A DNA stretch of 64,000 bases from Melanocharis versteri (lineage: Eukaryota > Chordata > Aves > Passeriformes > Melanocharitidae), in contig VZTG01009368.1 in assembly GCA_013397845.1 (NCBI GenBank), positions 187,285-251,284 of the forward strand. The letters run 5' to 3'. The notes below the pieces were generated by a model. It saw only the letters and a list, made by a program, of their open reading frames with translations. It had not been told where the DNA came from and made no database searches. The position numbers and the translations under genes were made by a program. This document shows, in pieces, positions 36,656 to 50,400 of the stretch. Position 1 is the first letter of the stretch. Each line of letters begins with the position of its first letter.

Positions 36656-39600
36656 TGTCACAGTACTGTGGGCTCTCCAAGGTATGTGGCAGAGAGGCTA
36701 CTCCAACAGACTATTAATTTAGTTACTTCTGCTGCACCTGTCTGTGCAGAGTAATTAGCAGCAGTACTAATTCACACAAAACCCATGTACGCAAGGAGAC
36801 GGACATAACGTCAAATAGTATGCAAGAGAATGGAATTTACCCTCTTTCACACTGAATCACAAATATGAATAAAAATAGGAGAAACAGTCAAAATAACAGA
36901 GTAGTGAGCTGTGCAACCACAGGATGTTAGCTGGTGCCAGAGACCACATTTTGGTACAAAGAATGTCAAAAGATTGATGTTTTCAACACTGAATGTAAAA
37001 GCTACTGGAGCTGAAGCGCTTGCCAGTAGCACTGCTAAGCCATTCTAAATTCACTTATGAATTGGAGACTGATAAAGGAGACACATGCAGAAACTGGGTG
37101 CACGTATAGCAAGGCACAGAACCACTTTTCCTCTCCTGCTGTGCTTACTGGCAAGCCAGCACGGGAATATGAAGTCAGGAAGTTCTGCAATGGGCACAAA
37201 CTGTCTCATCTCAGATTAATATACTTGATAAAAGTCTCACCAAATTCAATGGGTTTCTAACTTTCTACAATGGACAAAATATCATAAGATTTGATATGTT
37301 GCCAAGCAGAGATTAACACGGTGCCTTGAACAGTGCCTATGATGAAATATTTTCCAAAATTCCTTGAAATTTTCTATTAAATCTCTTGGTACTGATGTTA
37401 AATAATTGGCATATTAGCATGATAGCAGAGCTTAAAGCCCTGTTAGATAACTGTGCTTGGAACTTTAGATAAACAAAGCAGTGGTTGAGAGGGAAAATGG
37501 AGACATGGAGGAATAAAGGGTCTTATCAAGGTCATCTAAACTTTGTAATTCTTTTCTTGTCTAGCATATATCTTTTTGCACTCTGTGCTTCCCCCACAGA
37601 CAGGAGAAGTGTTCCTGGATGACATTGTGTCACAGCTGTTCTCTGTGCCATGCTGTCAAGCTGAGAAGTGACACACTTATTTAGGTAAGGACCATATTCA
37701 CTGTGTGCGTGTTCATCCATAAAATAATATCTGATGTGAACAGAATTAGGATAAGAACAAGAAACATTGAATATATACACCAAATAGGGGACATCTAGCT
37801 TCTTTCCAGCTCTGAAATATGTGGTGCACAAGGGGAGGAGTGGACACGAAGAATTAAAACAACCTGAAGGACAGAATCATTGAAGAATCACTGACTTCAG
37901 TAGCCACATACTGTCTTTGCATAGGAAAATTGTTAATGAAGCTATGTGACATGTTAGATGGGAAAGGGTAGAAGGACTGGAAAAAAATGGATAAGGGAAG
38001 AAAAATACCACGACGAAAAAATTGTTCAGAAAAAATGCTTTGATCAGCAACGTGAAGGTATCCTTAAATACACATTATGCCTTTCATCTTAAATTATTTG
38101 TAGAATTCTATTACCAGATGGAAACTTGCACCTCTTGGTACTGAGCCCCTGAAAGAAAAAAAGGCTAGGAAACACTGCTGGTCTTCGTGCTGAAGACATT
38201 TGTCAATCTTTTGCTTTGATACCATTTTGTATCATGTACTTTTTGAAGTTGCCTGCCAGCCTATTTCTCTTTACACTTCTTTGTTTTCTCTTTCTGTTTT
38301 CAGGGATTTGTTTTTTATGGTGATTTTCCCTGTAAGTTACTAATTCTTACATCCACAAAAGAGTAAACCATTACATCAGGGAACTGAGGCTAGTTTGGGT
38401 ATAGTCTCCTGCTAAAAGCTAAACTTTCAGACATCTAAAAACTGGAAGGGTTCACAGTCTTATCCCAGTGTAATTTAGAACAGCTGCAGAGCAGTTCTAA
38501 ACCGATCTGTCCTGCCATTTCCCAGCAAGGAAATTCCTGGGTATGACTAATGGTGGTATACGTGGGAATAATCAATGGAACATAGAAATAAAATCGATTC
38601 TATTTCAAAGTAGCTATCTGTCTGGCTATAATCTACTTTGCTCCAAGACAGAAATATAGGAAATATGTTCTTCTTAAAGTAAGAAGACAGAGTGCTCCAA
38701 ACAAGGGTTTTATCTTGCAAACTCTATGAGTCCCTCATGCTACACAAAATCCGCTGAAAGGTGGTGTCCCTGCATAACAGAAGCATGTAAACAAAAAGAA
38801 AAAAAAAAAACAAACATAAGCACAGCAAAAAAAAAAAAAACAAAGGCCAAAAAAGAATATGTTACCAAGCCTTATTGCCTTATTTGTGGGGACAAAATGA
38901 CAAATGTTCATGTCAGGACATCTACCAGGCTTGCATGTTGGAAGCAGGAGACTTGCCAATCCCTGAAGTGTTGGTGCATGATGCTGCAGGAGCAGAAGGT
39001 AGAAAATCAGTGAATGTATTGGAGCAATGCAATTCATCTCTGAAATCCTCTGCTGCAGCCTGGAAAGCATTGAAAACCTCAGTCCGATTGCCCAGCATTG
39101 AAAATTCATGAAGCAGAATTTTTAATCTAAAAATCTGGAGTAAAATGATCATTATCAATGAAGATGACTTGTAATTCAGTGCCACAGGGAGCTGCAATTA
39201 TTTAGAACCCACCACGATTGTGGTAATACACAAATTTCACTTGTCATTTTCTCATTAAAAGCTTCATTATTAAAATGCTCTACGGTTGCCATAGATAAGT
39301 TTTTTTTTTTCTTCCAAAGAGTAGCTTCTTAGCCTCATGATGTAGAGACAAATGGAGACATTGGGGACGTCATGTGAGGACACACATAAAAGAAAACTTA
39401 ACGTACTTGTTTCTGTTGCATCATATTTAAAGGGGTAGCTCCAGGGGTTAAAGGCAGTATTCTCATGTTATATGTAGACAGCTTGAATTGAATTGACAGA
39501 AATACATGAAAAAACATGGCAAGATATGAGAAGTGATATTCCAGTGACACTGAACTGTAAACTGGGAGACAGTGGACCTATTCTACTCTTTAGTACCATT

Positions 39601-42442
39601 TCAGTCTGAACTTGAGCAATTTAATTCACATCTCTGTGAAACCTGCACTTTCTTCCTCTGCTTCTTGGGTTTTCTGCTGAAGAATATAGCTCTTGGGTGG
39701 TTTAACCATCTCACTAAATCTGCATATTGTATTTCTTGTGTCAGAACTGTGACCTGACTCTGGCCTGCTAGATACTACTGTAATGTAACAGGAAAAATAA
39801 AATAACTAAGAAAACTAACACTTAAGTATGCTAATGAATAAAAGGGACCATAAGAATGTGAGATTTTTAAGTCATTACAAAAGACAACAAATCTCTTGTC
39901 ATAACATGAGCTTACAAGAGAAAAAAGGCACATGAATATTAATTATAGTTTGACTGTTTCTTCTTAAGAGATTGAGATATATTAATTCAAGATTACAATT
40001 TCCCATTCAATCAGGCAGAGCAAAAACTACAATTCCATAGATGAAAATGTATTTGCTTTAGAATTCAAGTTGTATACATTAATTCCATGTGCTTATTTCT
40101 CACAAACATGTAATGGTACCGAAATGTTAAGACCATTTCCAAAAAATCCTCTAGGAAAATAAAGTAAGATCCAAGAACACAGTAGCTCCTTAGCCCTAAT
40201 TATGATCTTGAAAACTCTAGGGCCTAGTCCTAAATCCAGCTAAGCTCTATATGTTTTTAGAGTTACCATATTTCCTCTTGACAGGACAGATCTCTTCTTC
40301 CAGGAGACCATTAGCTACAAGTGCCACTCACATTCTTTATTTCTACTTGGACGGTCTTAGCTTTAGCTGTTTTTTAGGAGAAAAAGACAGTTAAGTTTTC
40401 TTCCTTTTGCTTTGATGATATATAGAAAATTAATCCCTCTCTGGAAATCCGAATGTCGCTAGTTTCAATTTCATGTCTGCTAACTGCTTCAGATGAATGA
40501 GGATTCAGATGAAATGTTTTCCATATTAATCTTTGGTTCTGATGGAAATATTTTTGTTTGAATGGAATCTAATTTGGTTTACTACTTAAATGCTGTATTC
40601 ATGTTTAAACTATGAACTTTCAGAAAACCCTTGCCTGTAGTAAAATACACAAAACTGTGATCAGTTACAGAATATCTTTAAGGCACAAGTCTGAGCTGCT
40701 AAGGAAGAACTCTAGATTATGGAATGTCAGACCCAAGTCAATAATTTAAAGCAAATTTATCTTTCTGAATAAAAACATGATTTCTAAAGTTATGATACAA
40801 AAAGGTAGTTTCTTCATTTAAGCACAGAGATGGTGATTAGCATATTTCAAGCAAATAGCAAGACAAAAAACCAGGTTTTTGCAAGTGGTATCATTTAACC
40901 ACTTTCTCAACAATTAGATGTGCTAATTTTGTCTACTCATTTTCTGAGTGGCTTTCCTGATGCAGAATAACATGAAAGAAATCATTTTTTAAAATATAAT
41001 AAAACAAATTTAGGAAAGGGACTGCTTATAAGATACATCCATAAACACATAAGGATTAATGTGAAAATGTGTGTGAAGGCACTCAGCCCACTGAAACTTT
41101 TTCCATATTGCCTATTTTTTTGTCTTCAAAATCAAAGACTTGGAATACTCTTTCAGAGTAATTATTGCTTCACTGGGAGGTTTTTCCTACTTATGCAGTA
41201 GTCAGCAATTTATAAATGCAGTCTCTGCTCTTCTGGAACACTTAGCTCGCGTGTTGCTGTCACTCACTTTGAGCTGTAAAATCAAAGTAATTCTGAAGGG
41301 ACCAAATAGATTATGTGCAGCTAACCTGGTCATCCAGTGGGCAAAAGGAATCAAGTATGTTTTATTCAGACAACACATAATTCAAAGCCATCAAATAATT
41401 TCAACTTAGATTCAAAACCTTTTAAAAGAAAGAGGTATGACTGAGAGGCAGTGTTGTAAAACCCCATTTTCAGAAGCTTAGTACTATCAGATGAAAAATA
41501 CCATTTGGATAAAGTTTCCAATGCTTATTGTCAGTCCAAAGATTTGGAGCGTGTGCTTGTGAGAATAGTTGGTAAAAGTATATTCATCTACACTAAGACA
41601 GTGTTTTCCAGCTGTTTTTTGTTCTGTCTTTTGTATTCCTCCCCCCAGTGAAATGAAGTGCTGTCATCTGTCAAAAAATGCCAAATACATCATGATGGAT
41701 GAAGTAGAAATACGAGGAGGAGTTCACACAACACAAGAAGACAGCCGAAAGTATGAGAGAATTGCTTATCCAAACTGAGGAGAGAGAGTGAAAGAAATTT
41801 TTCGGTGTTTAAAGAAGAAATGGTTACAAAACTAAACAATAAGTCTGTGAAATTTAATCCATATGCATAGTATTATTTTTCCTGAGTGGTGTTGCAGTAA
41901 CATATACGTTTCTGCCAATTCTTATGAAAGATATGGGGAATATATGTCATATTATGAAATATGAGCTTATAGAGTTATACAAGAGAATTCCCAGTTTGCT
42001 TCTTGTTGCTGTTGTTGTTACCGGTTTATACCAACTGAAACAGTAGCAGATCAAAACCAAGCAAAAAAAAAAAAGTTCTTTTTAACGCAAGTTCATGATT
42101 TTTAGATTCTGAATTATACCTCTGGAAATCTTGGATATTGAAGGAACCACATAATACACATTTTCATCAATACTAACAAACCTGCTGCTTATTTTATGGT
42201 AAGTCCATAAAGAAAAAGCAACAAACATCCTCTTCTCAAAGGAAGGTAGGTATGAGATTGCTGACTCCAGTCTGCAGTTAGGAGCTGTGGCTTTAGCATG
42301 CCAGGCATTATTAAATTGGCCATTATCTAGATTGTGCCACTACGCCAGGGAAAAGGAGATGGCAGAGAAGGTAATATTAGGACTCAAACCATTGCAAAGT
42401 CAATTATCTTGTCTAAGTAGGTCCAGCTTTTCCTATTGTCAG
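36656..42442. other. Unique non-coding stretch with A-rich patches
   Basis: Two poly(A)-rich runs lie at about 38792-38841. A strong acceptor (TTTCTGTTTTCAG at about 38291-38303) is followed 28 bases later by GTAAGTT, a possible micro-exon but too short to support. No gene or interspersed repeat was recognised. Confidence 0.5.
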
Positions 42443-42478
42443 AGAAATACTGAGAGATGAGGAGAGCATCCCTGTAAG
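42443..42478 (+). ncRNA. Possible 36-nt exon of a + strand transcript
   Basis: It is preceded by CTTTTCCTATTGTCAG and followed by AAG|GTAAGT, a consensus donor. Alone it means little. It is listed because a strong acceptor with downstream poly(A) signals follows about 0.8 kb later at 43262. The two would not join into a long reading frame, so a lncRNA is the more likely reading if it is transcribed. Confidence 0.15.
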
Positions 42479-43261
42479 GTAAGTCATCTAATAATAGCAA
42501 CAGTGTCTAAGATAGACACTTGCAGAGAAATTTCATGTGGATAACCAGCTTCAACTAGATCCCTAATTTTCACCTGTTGAGAATAAGACAAGGTGACAGC
42601 CAGTCTACCTGTACAAGCTTTCAGTGTAATTTACTTTAGCTGTGGGGTGCTGAATTCTGTAATCCATCACATCAATTTTACTTGCAATAGTTAAAGATTC
42701 TTAGTGTATATATCTACATCTTGCAGTCAGACATGTAATTGCATCACCATTCCATCTGACACCGACTCAGGTGAAATAAATTTCAACACTTTTTCAGTAA
42801 CCTGATTGGGACTGATGCTCTATTTAAAGGGAAAATAATACTTTAGAAGTGAGAATGACACCTGGTGTTTGTGAGACACTTTCAGAAATGGTTATCCTAG
42901 ATAAACGAAATCTGAAGTGATTTGAGTAGGCTGAGAATTCAGCTGTTTCTGCAAACCCAAATAACACTAACCCTTGGAGGTACTGAAAACGGACTTCTAA
43001 GCTCTTAGGAAGATATAATTAATCATTAAAATGCCATTTACACCAGAAACCTCGAAAGTGGTCAATAAGTCCTTGCTCTTCCTGTGAGGTATTAACAATT
43101 GATATTAATAATCAGTTTTAGATTTGCAAGGGGCATACCTAAGCTAGGGAAAAACAGTTTGGAAAAAAGATAGAAAAGGTTAGTGACTTTCATACAGCAT
43201 CCAAATGTCTGCGAGGATCCAAGGCTAAATAAGTGAAATTTCTGTTTTCTCTGTTGTGCAG

Positions 43262-43610
43262 CTGGAAAGTGCTGCGGCTACCAAGCTGCACATCAGTTGC
43301 TGGCTAATGAACTTCACAAGTGCAGGAAACACACCTGGGCTTGGTGATTACAGATTTGCAGAGACCACTAGAACCACCACAAAGCCAGAATCCTCCATGG
43401 TTGTCCAAAAGTTCTCAAATTCTGTCTCATTAAAGTTTCTAGCTGGAAATGAAAGTTGATTCCATTGATATAGAGATATGGTAGTCCTCTCTGAACATTT
43501 GTCAGTGAAGTGCTGTGACTGTAGGATTCTACAGTGCGCATGTTCATGTTAACAGGAAGAAATTGTTAATAAATAATATGTTAATAAATGTTAATAATCA
43601 TGTCAGTAGT
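43262..43610 (+). ncRNA. Possible terminal exon with poly(A) signals (lncRNA or small ORF)
   Basis: A very good acceptor (TTTCTGTTTTCTCTGTTGTGCAG) ends at 43261. From the first exon base a frame is open for 65 codons to the TGA at 43457-43459, with a GC content above the flanks. AATAAA signals follow at 43568-43573 and 43583-43588. This is the layout of a last exon. The peptide (Ser/Thr-rich middle, no motif) is not recognised, and the coding length is near chance, so a non-coding transcript or no transcript is equally possible. Confidence 0.25.
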
Positions 43611-44251
43611 AATTAAATATTCTGTATGAAAAATACTTGCAATTATAAAATAATTCCGATTGTGTCTTATTTTTAAAATTATAGTATTGAGCAAAATTGG
43701 ATAGATGAATAAACTGCAAGTAGAAAACCTTTTACTGTTATTGACAGCTGTATTTTTCTTCAACTTCATGGAATACTAATGAGCTATGACAGTTCTGTTG
43801 ATTCTCTCCCCTTTCCTAATGCAATTTGAGTATTTTAACGTTCAGCCTCTTTTTGTAATTTAAACTGATACCATTACATTAAGTGCATGACAGGGTCAGT
43901 ACAGCACATCAAGCTAATTTATAGCCTCTGGCAATTACCAACTCCCAAAGTTTCATAGCAATGCCAGATTTCAGTAACACTTTCTTTTTCAAGCAACCTT
44001 CAGTAATAAGGCATTTATAATATATTGCAGAAGGCCATTAATTTTAAGTGTGGTATCTATTCAGCCAGTGTACTTATTGGTTGCAGCAATTCTAAACTGA
44101 TATTTTACCAGGAGAAATAAATCCTGGTCTCTCCACTCTTATGGCATTATGACCCAAATACAGGGGCAGAACAGTAAATTCTCACATGACTGAAACATTG
44201 TTCTCCTCATAGGTGTGTCCTAGAACTCAGTGACAGAAAGAGTCCAATTTG
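43611..44251. other. Non-coding stretch, nothing recognised
   Basis: AT-rich sequence without open frames or repeats of note. Confidence 0.5.
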
Positions 44252-44322
44252 TGGGGTGACATCTTGGCCTCACTAAAGTCAGTGGCAGAATTCCCGCTGA
44301 CTTCAACAGGGATTTTACTGAT
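44252..44322. repeat. Palindromic ancient amniote repeat fragment
   Basis: Two arms, CACTAAAGTCAGTGG (44271-44285) and CCGCTGACTTCAACA (44294-44308), are imperfect reverse complements around a short centre. The layout GACATCTTGGCC-arm-spacer-arm resembles a dispersed sequence with CTGGCCCCACTGAAGTCAATGG-like arms that is common in bird, turtle and crocodile genomes. The assignment rests on memory of that pattern. The hairpin itself is seen in the sequence. Confidence 0.4.
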
Positions 44323-44467
44323 GCATTTCCTTGTCGATGCAGTAGTTCTTATTACTCTCTATGCTGTAGGGCCTCGTCCTTCATGCAGTCTCAAACCACA
44401 CACCATTTTTAGGATTAAAGACTGCCTTTGCTGGCTTTAAAAACCTTGCCCATTAGTTTCTTTTGCC

Positions 44468-44497
44468 TTTTTTTTTCTTTTTTTCCTTTTTTTTTTT
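44468..44497. repeat. Interrupted poly(T) tract
   Basis: About 30 bases of T broken by C bases. Simple low-complexity sequence. Confidence 0.75.
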
Positions 44498-47400
44498 ACT
44501 GGTAGCCCCCATATGTCCATACTCAGAAGGTATAAATAAAAGGCAGGAAAAGACAGGGGCTGTCAGCAGGACAGGGAGCACAGCTAATCCATAGCGCACC
44601 TGGTTGATCTACACATTCCTACCACCTATCATATCCTAATCAAATGCACATTGTGGTGACCTTGGCCAAAGGGCACTATCCTTTCCCCTCTAGCAAAACA
44701 CAAGCCCAAATCCTTGTGGTGTTGTTTCAGCTTCCGCTGTTTCATCTGTTATACGTGATTTGAGTTTTGTTTTGTTTTGTCACAAAACGCAAGCGCTTGA
44801 AGAATGCATTATCATCAGAATGAAATAAACAGGTGCCTATATTTGTACACATTTATAAGGAATTATTTGGGGAGACAAAAAGAGCATACTCAGATGCACC
44901 TATATACACAGATGGACATATTTAGCTACTTGTTGTCACATAGGGGTGTTCTCTAGATTTGCATTAATAGCCGGTAGTAAGATTGCAGCATTTCATAGAA
45001 TCTGCAAGTATGCAGTTCAAAATATTTACAGAACATGCATTTAAGACTGCCCAGAATCAGAAGGCTAGGTCTCAATATCTTGTTTGCAGGAGTTTTTTTG
45101 TCATTATGACCTTTTAAAGCAAAGTATAAATTCTAGATGAACTGATGTCATAAAGTTGGCCAAGTAAGGAACTAATTTATATAAACTCACGTACGAGATA
45201 TCGAGCATCTGGCTCTTGCTGTAAAATGCATAAAAAGCACCTAAACCCAGTATTTATGTTGGACACTAGAGATCCAGTTATCAGGCTTTACGGTGATTGC
45301 TGTCACTTTACTTTTTAGCTGTTCTTTATTATATCCTCTACTGAGTCCTGGTTTCCCCCAGGTAGCTGGAATTCCAAGATTTTTTGACCATAAATCAAGA
45401 CCTGTAGAATGATAGAAAATAAAATAGAACTCTTTTTGAGGCAGCTGATATATATCTGATTTCCTGCAGTTCTCACATAAACAAAACTTCTTTAAACAGC
45501 TAAACTGACTTAAGCAAGAGAAGTGGAAGTTAAGAGCTGCAGCTGTGGTCCTGCAGCGGGATCTCTGCGTGAGACCATGGCAAGAGTGGAGCTTCGCTCA
45601 TAAAATCTTTGGGGCAAAAGGATATAATAGAATTGTCAGTAAAGATACAACACTGAGCTAATCTCTGGAATGATGGGGCTGGGAATTCATTTAATAATGC
45701 TCACATTTTTAAGAATGCACTCTGTGAATATTCTTTAGAGATTTAAATAATTGCCAAGATGTCCATCATGATAAAATATCTTTCTTTTCCCCGCATGACT
45801 GTGAAATAGAGGAATTAGTTAATTTATATCAATTTATCTAATAACTGTAAATGTGAGCAAAATATAATTAGCTACAAATCCTTGATATAAATCTTTTTGG
45901 TAATTATATGAAGTAGTTGAATTATTCTAACTTTGTCTTTTTCTATTACTTTATATATGCTTCACCTGTAGGATCACCTTCAATGAGATGTGGCCCAGGA
46001 TAATTTTGGTTCTTCATAGCTCTGTGTGGCTGAGTTGCCAACTAGGGTTAAACCATGACAATGTTCCACTGTAAAAAAGGAAGATTTGAGTTTCAGTCCC
46101 TTCTCTAGAAGATAAATTATTGTGAATCTTAATTCAAATAGATACTACATAAAGGGAAAACATTATATAATTCAATTAGAATATGGACAATCGTCCTTAC
46201 AACAAACAAACTTGATCATTTTGCTGACTGTTTTGAAAATCATTTCCAGGCATGTTCTACTGTGAGCTAAGGAGACTTATTCTCCATTCCTACTTGCTTG
46301 CAGTCCAGAATCATGATTTATTATTTGAGGATTGTCCAGTGACCCCAACTGAAACTTCTCTTTTAGCCAAAAAAACACACATTGCAAATAGAAAAAAAAT
46401 CTTCTCCATTAAAGACTCTTCTGAATTGCAAACGAAAATTTTCTTTTATCATATTTTCCATTTAAAATATGGAAAGATTCGTGATCAATTTTTCTCTACT
46501 GGTAGAACACCCAAGAGAGACAGAGAAATCATTTTGTGAAATTTATCCCTCCAAAACATCATCATTTATTTTAGGGCAAAATCATGCAGGAAGAAATTAT
46601 GTACAACCTTAGTGCTGGTTGACCTTAGCTCTGGCTGGCCATAATCTGCTTGGTTTTGCACAAAGGAGGCACAATCTGGTATGAAAGAGCACATTGCCTC
46701 AAGAGACCGACCATTCGTCTCAAATACACGTCTCAATCCATCTCATCTGCTTTGATCTACAACCATTGCAGCCATTTATAATGGGATTCTTCAGGGAGTG
46801 AATGGATTGCAGGGGATCTTCAGAGGATCAGTAAGCTGAAGACAGGCCAGAAGAAGTTTTTGAGGCCGTGAATCTACATTTTCTCAGTCCACTTAATCTT
46901 GCCTACATTTTTTCGCGATGCAGTTTTACTACTACTAATCACCACCATTTCCATTCATTAAAATGGGATCCCTAAGGTAGGAAGGAGAACTGAGGACACC
47001 CTTGGATAACCAGTTGTCTGGAAGCAGCCAAAATAATTGTCAGAGGTTATGCACTGGAATTCATTCTTCCTTACCAGCCAACACTGAGCATTTTAAATGA
47101 CAGGCACATCATCTTGTGTCTAAGCAGGTTTGGTAGGGCCGTGGCTGAATGGTGATCCAGTGGGCCATTGTCCTTGGAAGACATGGACTTTCTACTAAGG
47201 AAATATTTTTCCTCCCTTTTCAGTATGTATTTTTTGTCCTGTGCTCCATCAAGTATCACATATGGGCAATAATAATCATCTAAATATATATGAGGGAGAG
47301 GGAGGAAGCTGCCAAGACATTACTTAGGAAAGAATATGCAGATTTTAGTGGTTCACAAGCTGACATGTGTTTGCAATGTTATGCCGCTGATGCTGCAAAA

Positions 47401-50400
47401 AAAAAGAAATTGAATCCAAAGATCACACTGGGATGTATAAAAAGGAGGGTAGCTTGCAAAGTGCATTAGTAGTAGGGCTCATAAAGACAATGCACCTCAA
47501 AAAAAAACTTCACTTACTGAGGAGCAACCTTAAGGAAAAATGTTAGTCCATATGCCTGCTCTCAGAACAGAAGCTCCAATTGGTGCACTGCTGCTTTTCT
47601 GGGAATAGTCTTGGGAGACATCAAGCTACAAGTGACTGTAATTTCAGCAGATCTTGTTTTATTCATTTTATGAGTTTGTTTAATTCTTTATTCTTGAAAT
47701 TCAGTTCTTACTTTTGCTGGTTTCTGTGAATCATGGATTCTTACCATATTCATTATAGCTGTTGTCCAAAGTGCTCTTTTTTTGGATTCTCAGGCACTTC
47801 TTTCCAACTCTTCTCTTCAACAGCTGTAGGTCTCCCAATATTTTGTGCCTCAGATGAAGTGTTTGAACCCTTAATGTTTCCTTCTCTCTCCCTCATCATT
47901 CTGAACAAGTTATACTTTTTCTATGAAACTGTCACCAGAGTTACCCCTCCACCTTTTGGTGATGTCACTTCAGCCATGGTTTGGGTTGTGCATGAAGAAT
48001 TCCAGCAAGTCTTGCTTATGTCTCACACTTCTTGCCTTACTATCAAGTCATTTAAATTTGATGAGTACTTTAATAATGATAGAACAGTGGGAGAAATCAT
48101 AAAAAATAGGACAGTGGATCAGTCTCCTCTCATTTTAGACGTTCAAGCTGCTGCATTCTTCTCCTAGTTTAAAGCATTAGTCACTAGATTAGTAGACAGG
48201 ACAAAGTTGCTTTTCCCCTTTCCTATGAGGCAGAATATACCCTAGGTCAACACAGTATTACTGCATGTAAAGAAAACTGAAAGTTTATTGCTGACATCAT
48301 CTCACCGCATTCATTTTCTTGCCTATGAGAACATCTCCTGAGCTCACTGTTCTCACTTCTGTTCCTAGAGTTGGGAAGAAAAATTCAGTGACTCCTGAAA
48401 ATATTATTGACAATACACATGTGAAAAAAATACAGTATACATATTCATAATGTATGTTTCATTAAATAGGTGCTCACGATGTTTATTCAATAATTGGACT
48501 ACTCATTACACATGCAGCATTCATCAGGGTGTATATGTACAATTTGTTCTGGCATTTCCCACCTTAGAAAATGTGCCTATGCAAAAGTAGTGAAGTCGTT
48601 TAATGTAGTGCTGTGTTATAGTACATGTCCTTTTAAAGGAATATTTTCAAAGGCAATTTGAGACTTGGTCACAAAAAAAAAAATAAAAACTAAAATAAAT
48701 GTGCAATATTACTTGACTTAGGCAAACAACTTCTTTATATTGGAGTATTCTTACTCTGAACTGGGGCCATACTGGTGTGACCAGAAGGAGACCATAAAAT
48801 TTGACTATATATTTGAGCACAGATAATATCAGCAATAATTCACAAATTTCAGGGCTGCAAATCCTGGTTTGGTTGTGCATTTTTTAAAAATCTAATCACA
48901 GTGATCAATAATGGAGGCAAAGGAGAAAATCGATTATCATTTTCATTCAATATTAACAAATCAATATTGGACTACATTGGTAGTGGTCCCTGCAGGCAAA
49001 ATTCACTGCAAAGGTACAGAGGATGAGGAACCAATTGAATAAAGTCACCTGCTGGGCTAGCAGAATTGCAAGAATTTATCCACTCTGGCATTTGACTGTG
49101 CAGTTTCCCAGCCTTCGCTTCTGATGACTCTTGCTCATTTTAGCAGTGCATGCCTCTAGCCCATTAGATTTGACAGTCACAGATGGTTTCACAGAAGTTT
49201 TTCTGGTATATTGGCTACAAAAGCTGGTTTGGATTGGAATCAAGCTGTTTATTGCTGAGTATGATGTAACACATTGATGGTGGTGAATCAATTATGTGTT
49301 TCTGCAATAGCCTGCACGCAAAAATAGCATTTACTGCCAAGCAGTAAAATTATTAAGTAGAAAATCTGGAATCTATTTTTTTCAGGTGACTAGAGAGAAC
49401 ACTACCTTTTAAAATCATCTGGAGTTTCCCATAAGCCATCCAAATTTACAGCAATTTATGCAGCATGCTCATCAGCTGATGGGTATAATGATGAATTATG
49501 TGCTAGTGGCAGTAAATCTGGGTGTACTGTCATACTCTGCACTCTAGTGACCAGATTGTCACAGACTGTTTGCATTCCTTTCCTCTTCCTCTGGCCCAAA
49601 CATACTTTATCTTGAGCACAAAGCTGATGGAACAGCAGTATGTGCTTGTCCCTGAGCTAGGCTGCTACTCACTATTTCTGTGGAGGATAATTGAAAACCC
49701 AGGGAAGACAGAGAAATTTCCATATGCCTTAGAGTACACCTTTGATGTGGGCTTTTTTTTTCCTAACCTTTTCACTCAGAAACTTTTGACTGCACAATTT
49801 AATGCTTCTGTCACAGGTAAACCTTCATTTATTCTATTCATTGCTTTTCATTACATCTGAACAGAATGCATTTAGTCCAGATTCTATCAAGGCATTATTC
49901 CCCATACCAGCAAAATCTAAGACAGCAAACTGCTCGTTTAGTCAGACATGACTATCAGAAAAGTAAGCAAACAATCAAATAAACAAATCAACATCTTAAT
50001 TTGATAGGAAAAAAGTAAGCATAAAAGAAAACAAGAAAATAAGGTAAAAGGATCACAGTATCGTGCTTTACTTTTGTTTTTTCAGAATTCCCCTACTTAT
50101 GCCATCGGGATATCTGGTGTACAGAGTCTGTTGATTGGGTACAAAATTCAAGCCTTAAAATATGTTCAGATATTGTCTTACACTTTTATAATAATTATGT
50201 GTGGGATGTGACAGGTTCTAAGTCATCGTTAAAAATTGTCACTCTCTTACTTCTGGGGAACAACAAAGATTTAATTGTGTTCATTGGAAAGTAATTTTTA
50301 AAAAGTTTCAGTCAAAACTGATTTCTTAAACATAGTCACCGTGAAAGTTTTTTTAAGAACCCTGCATGGTCAGGAAAATGGAGGTGCATACAGAGAGTCC

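Noticed and set aside
47733..48167. A 144-codon + strand open frame
   Set aside because: By my rough estimate a frame of this length is expected about once by chance in 64 kb; no motif, splice context or composition shift supports it.
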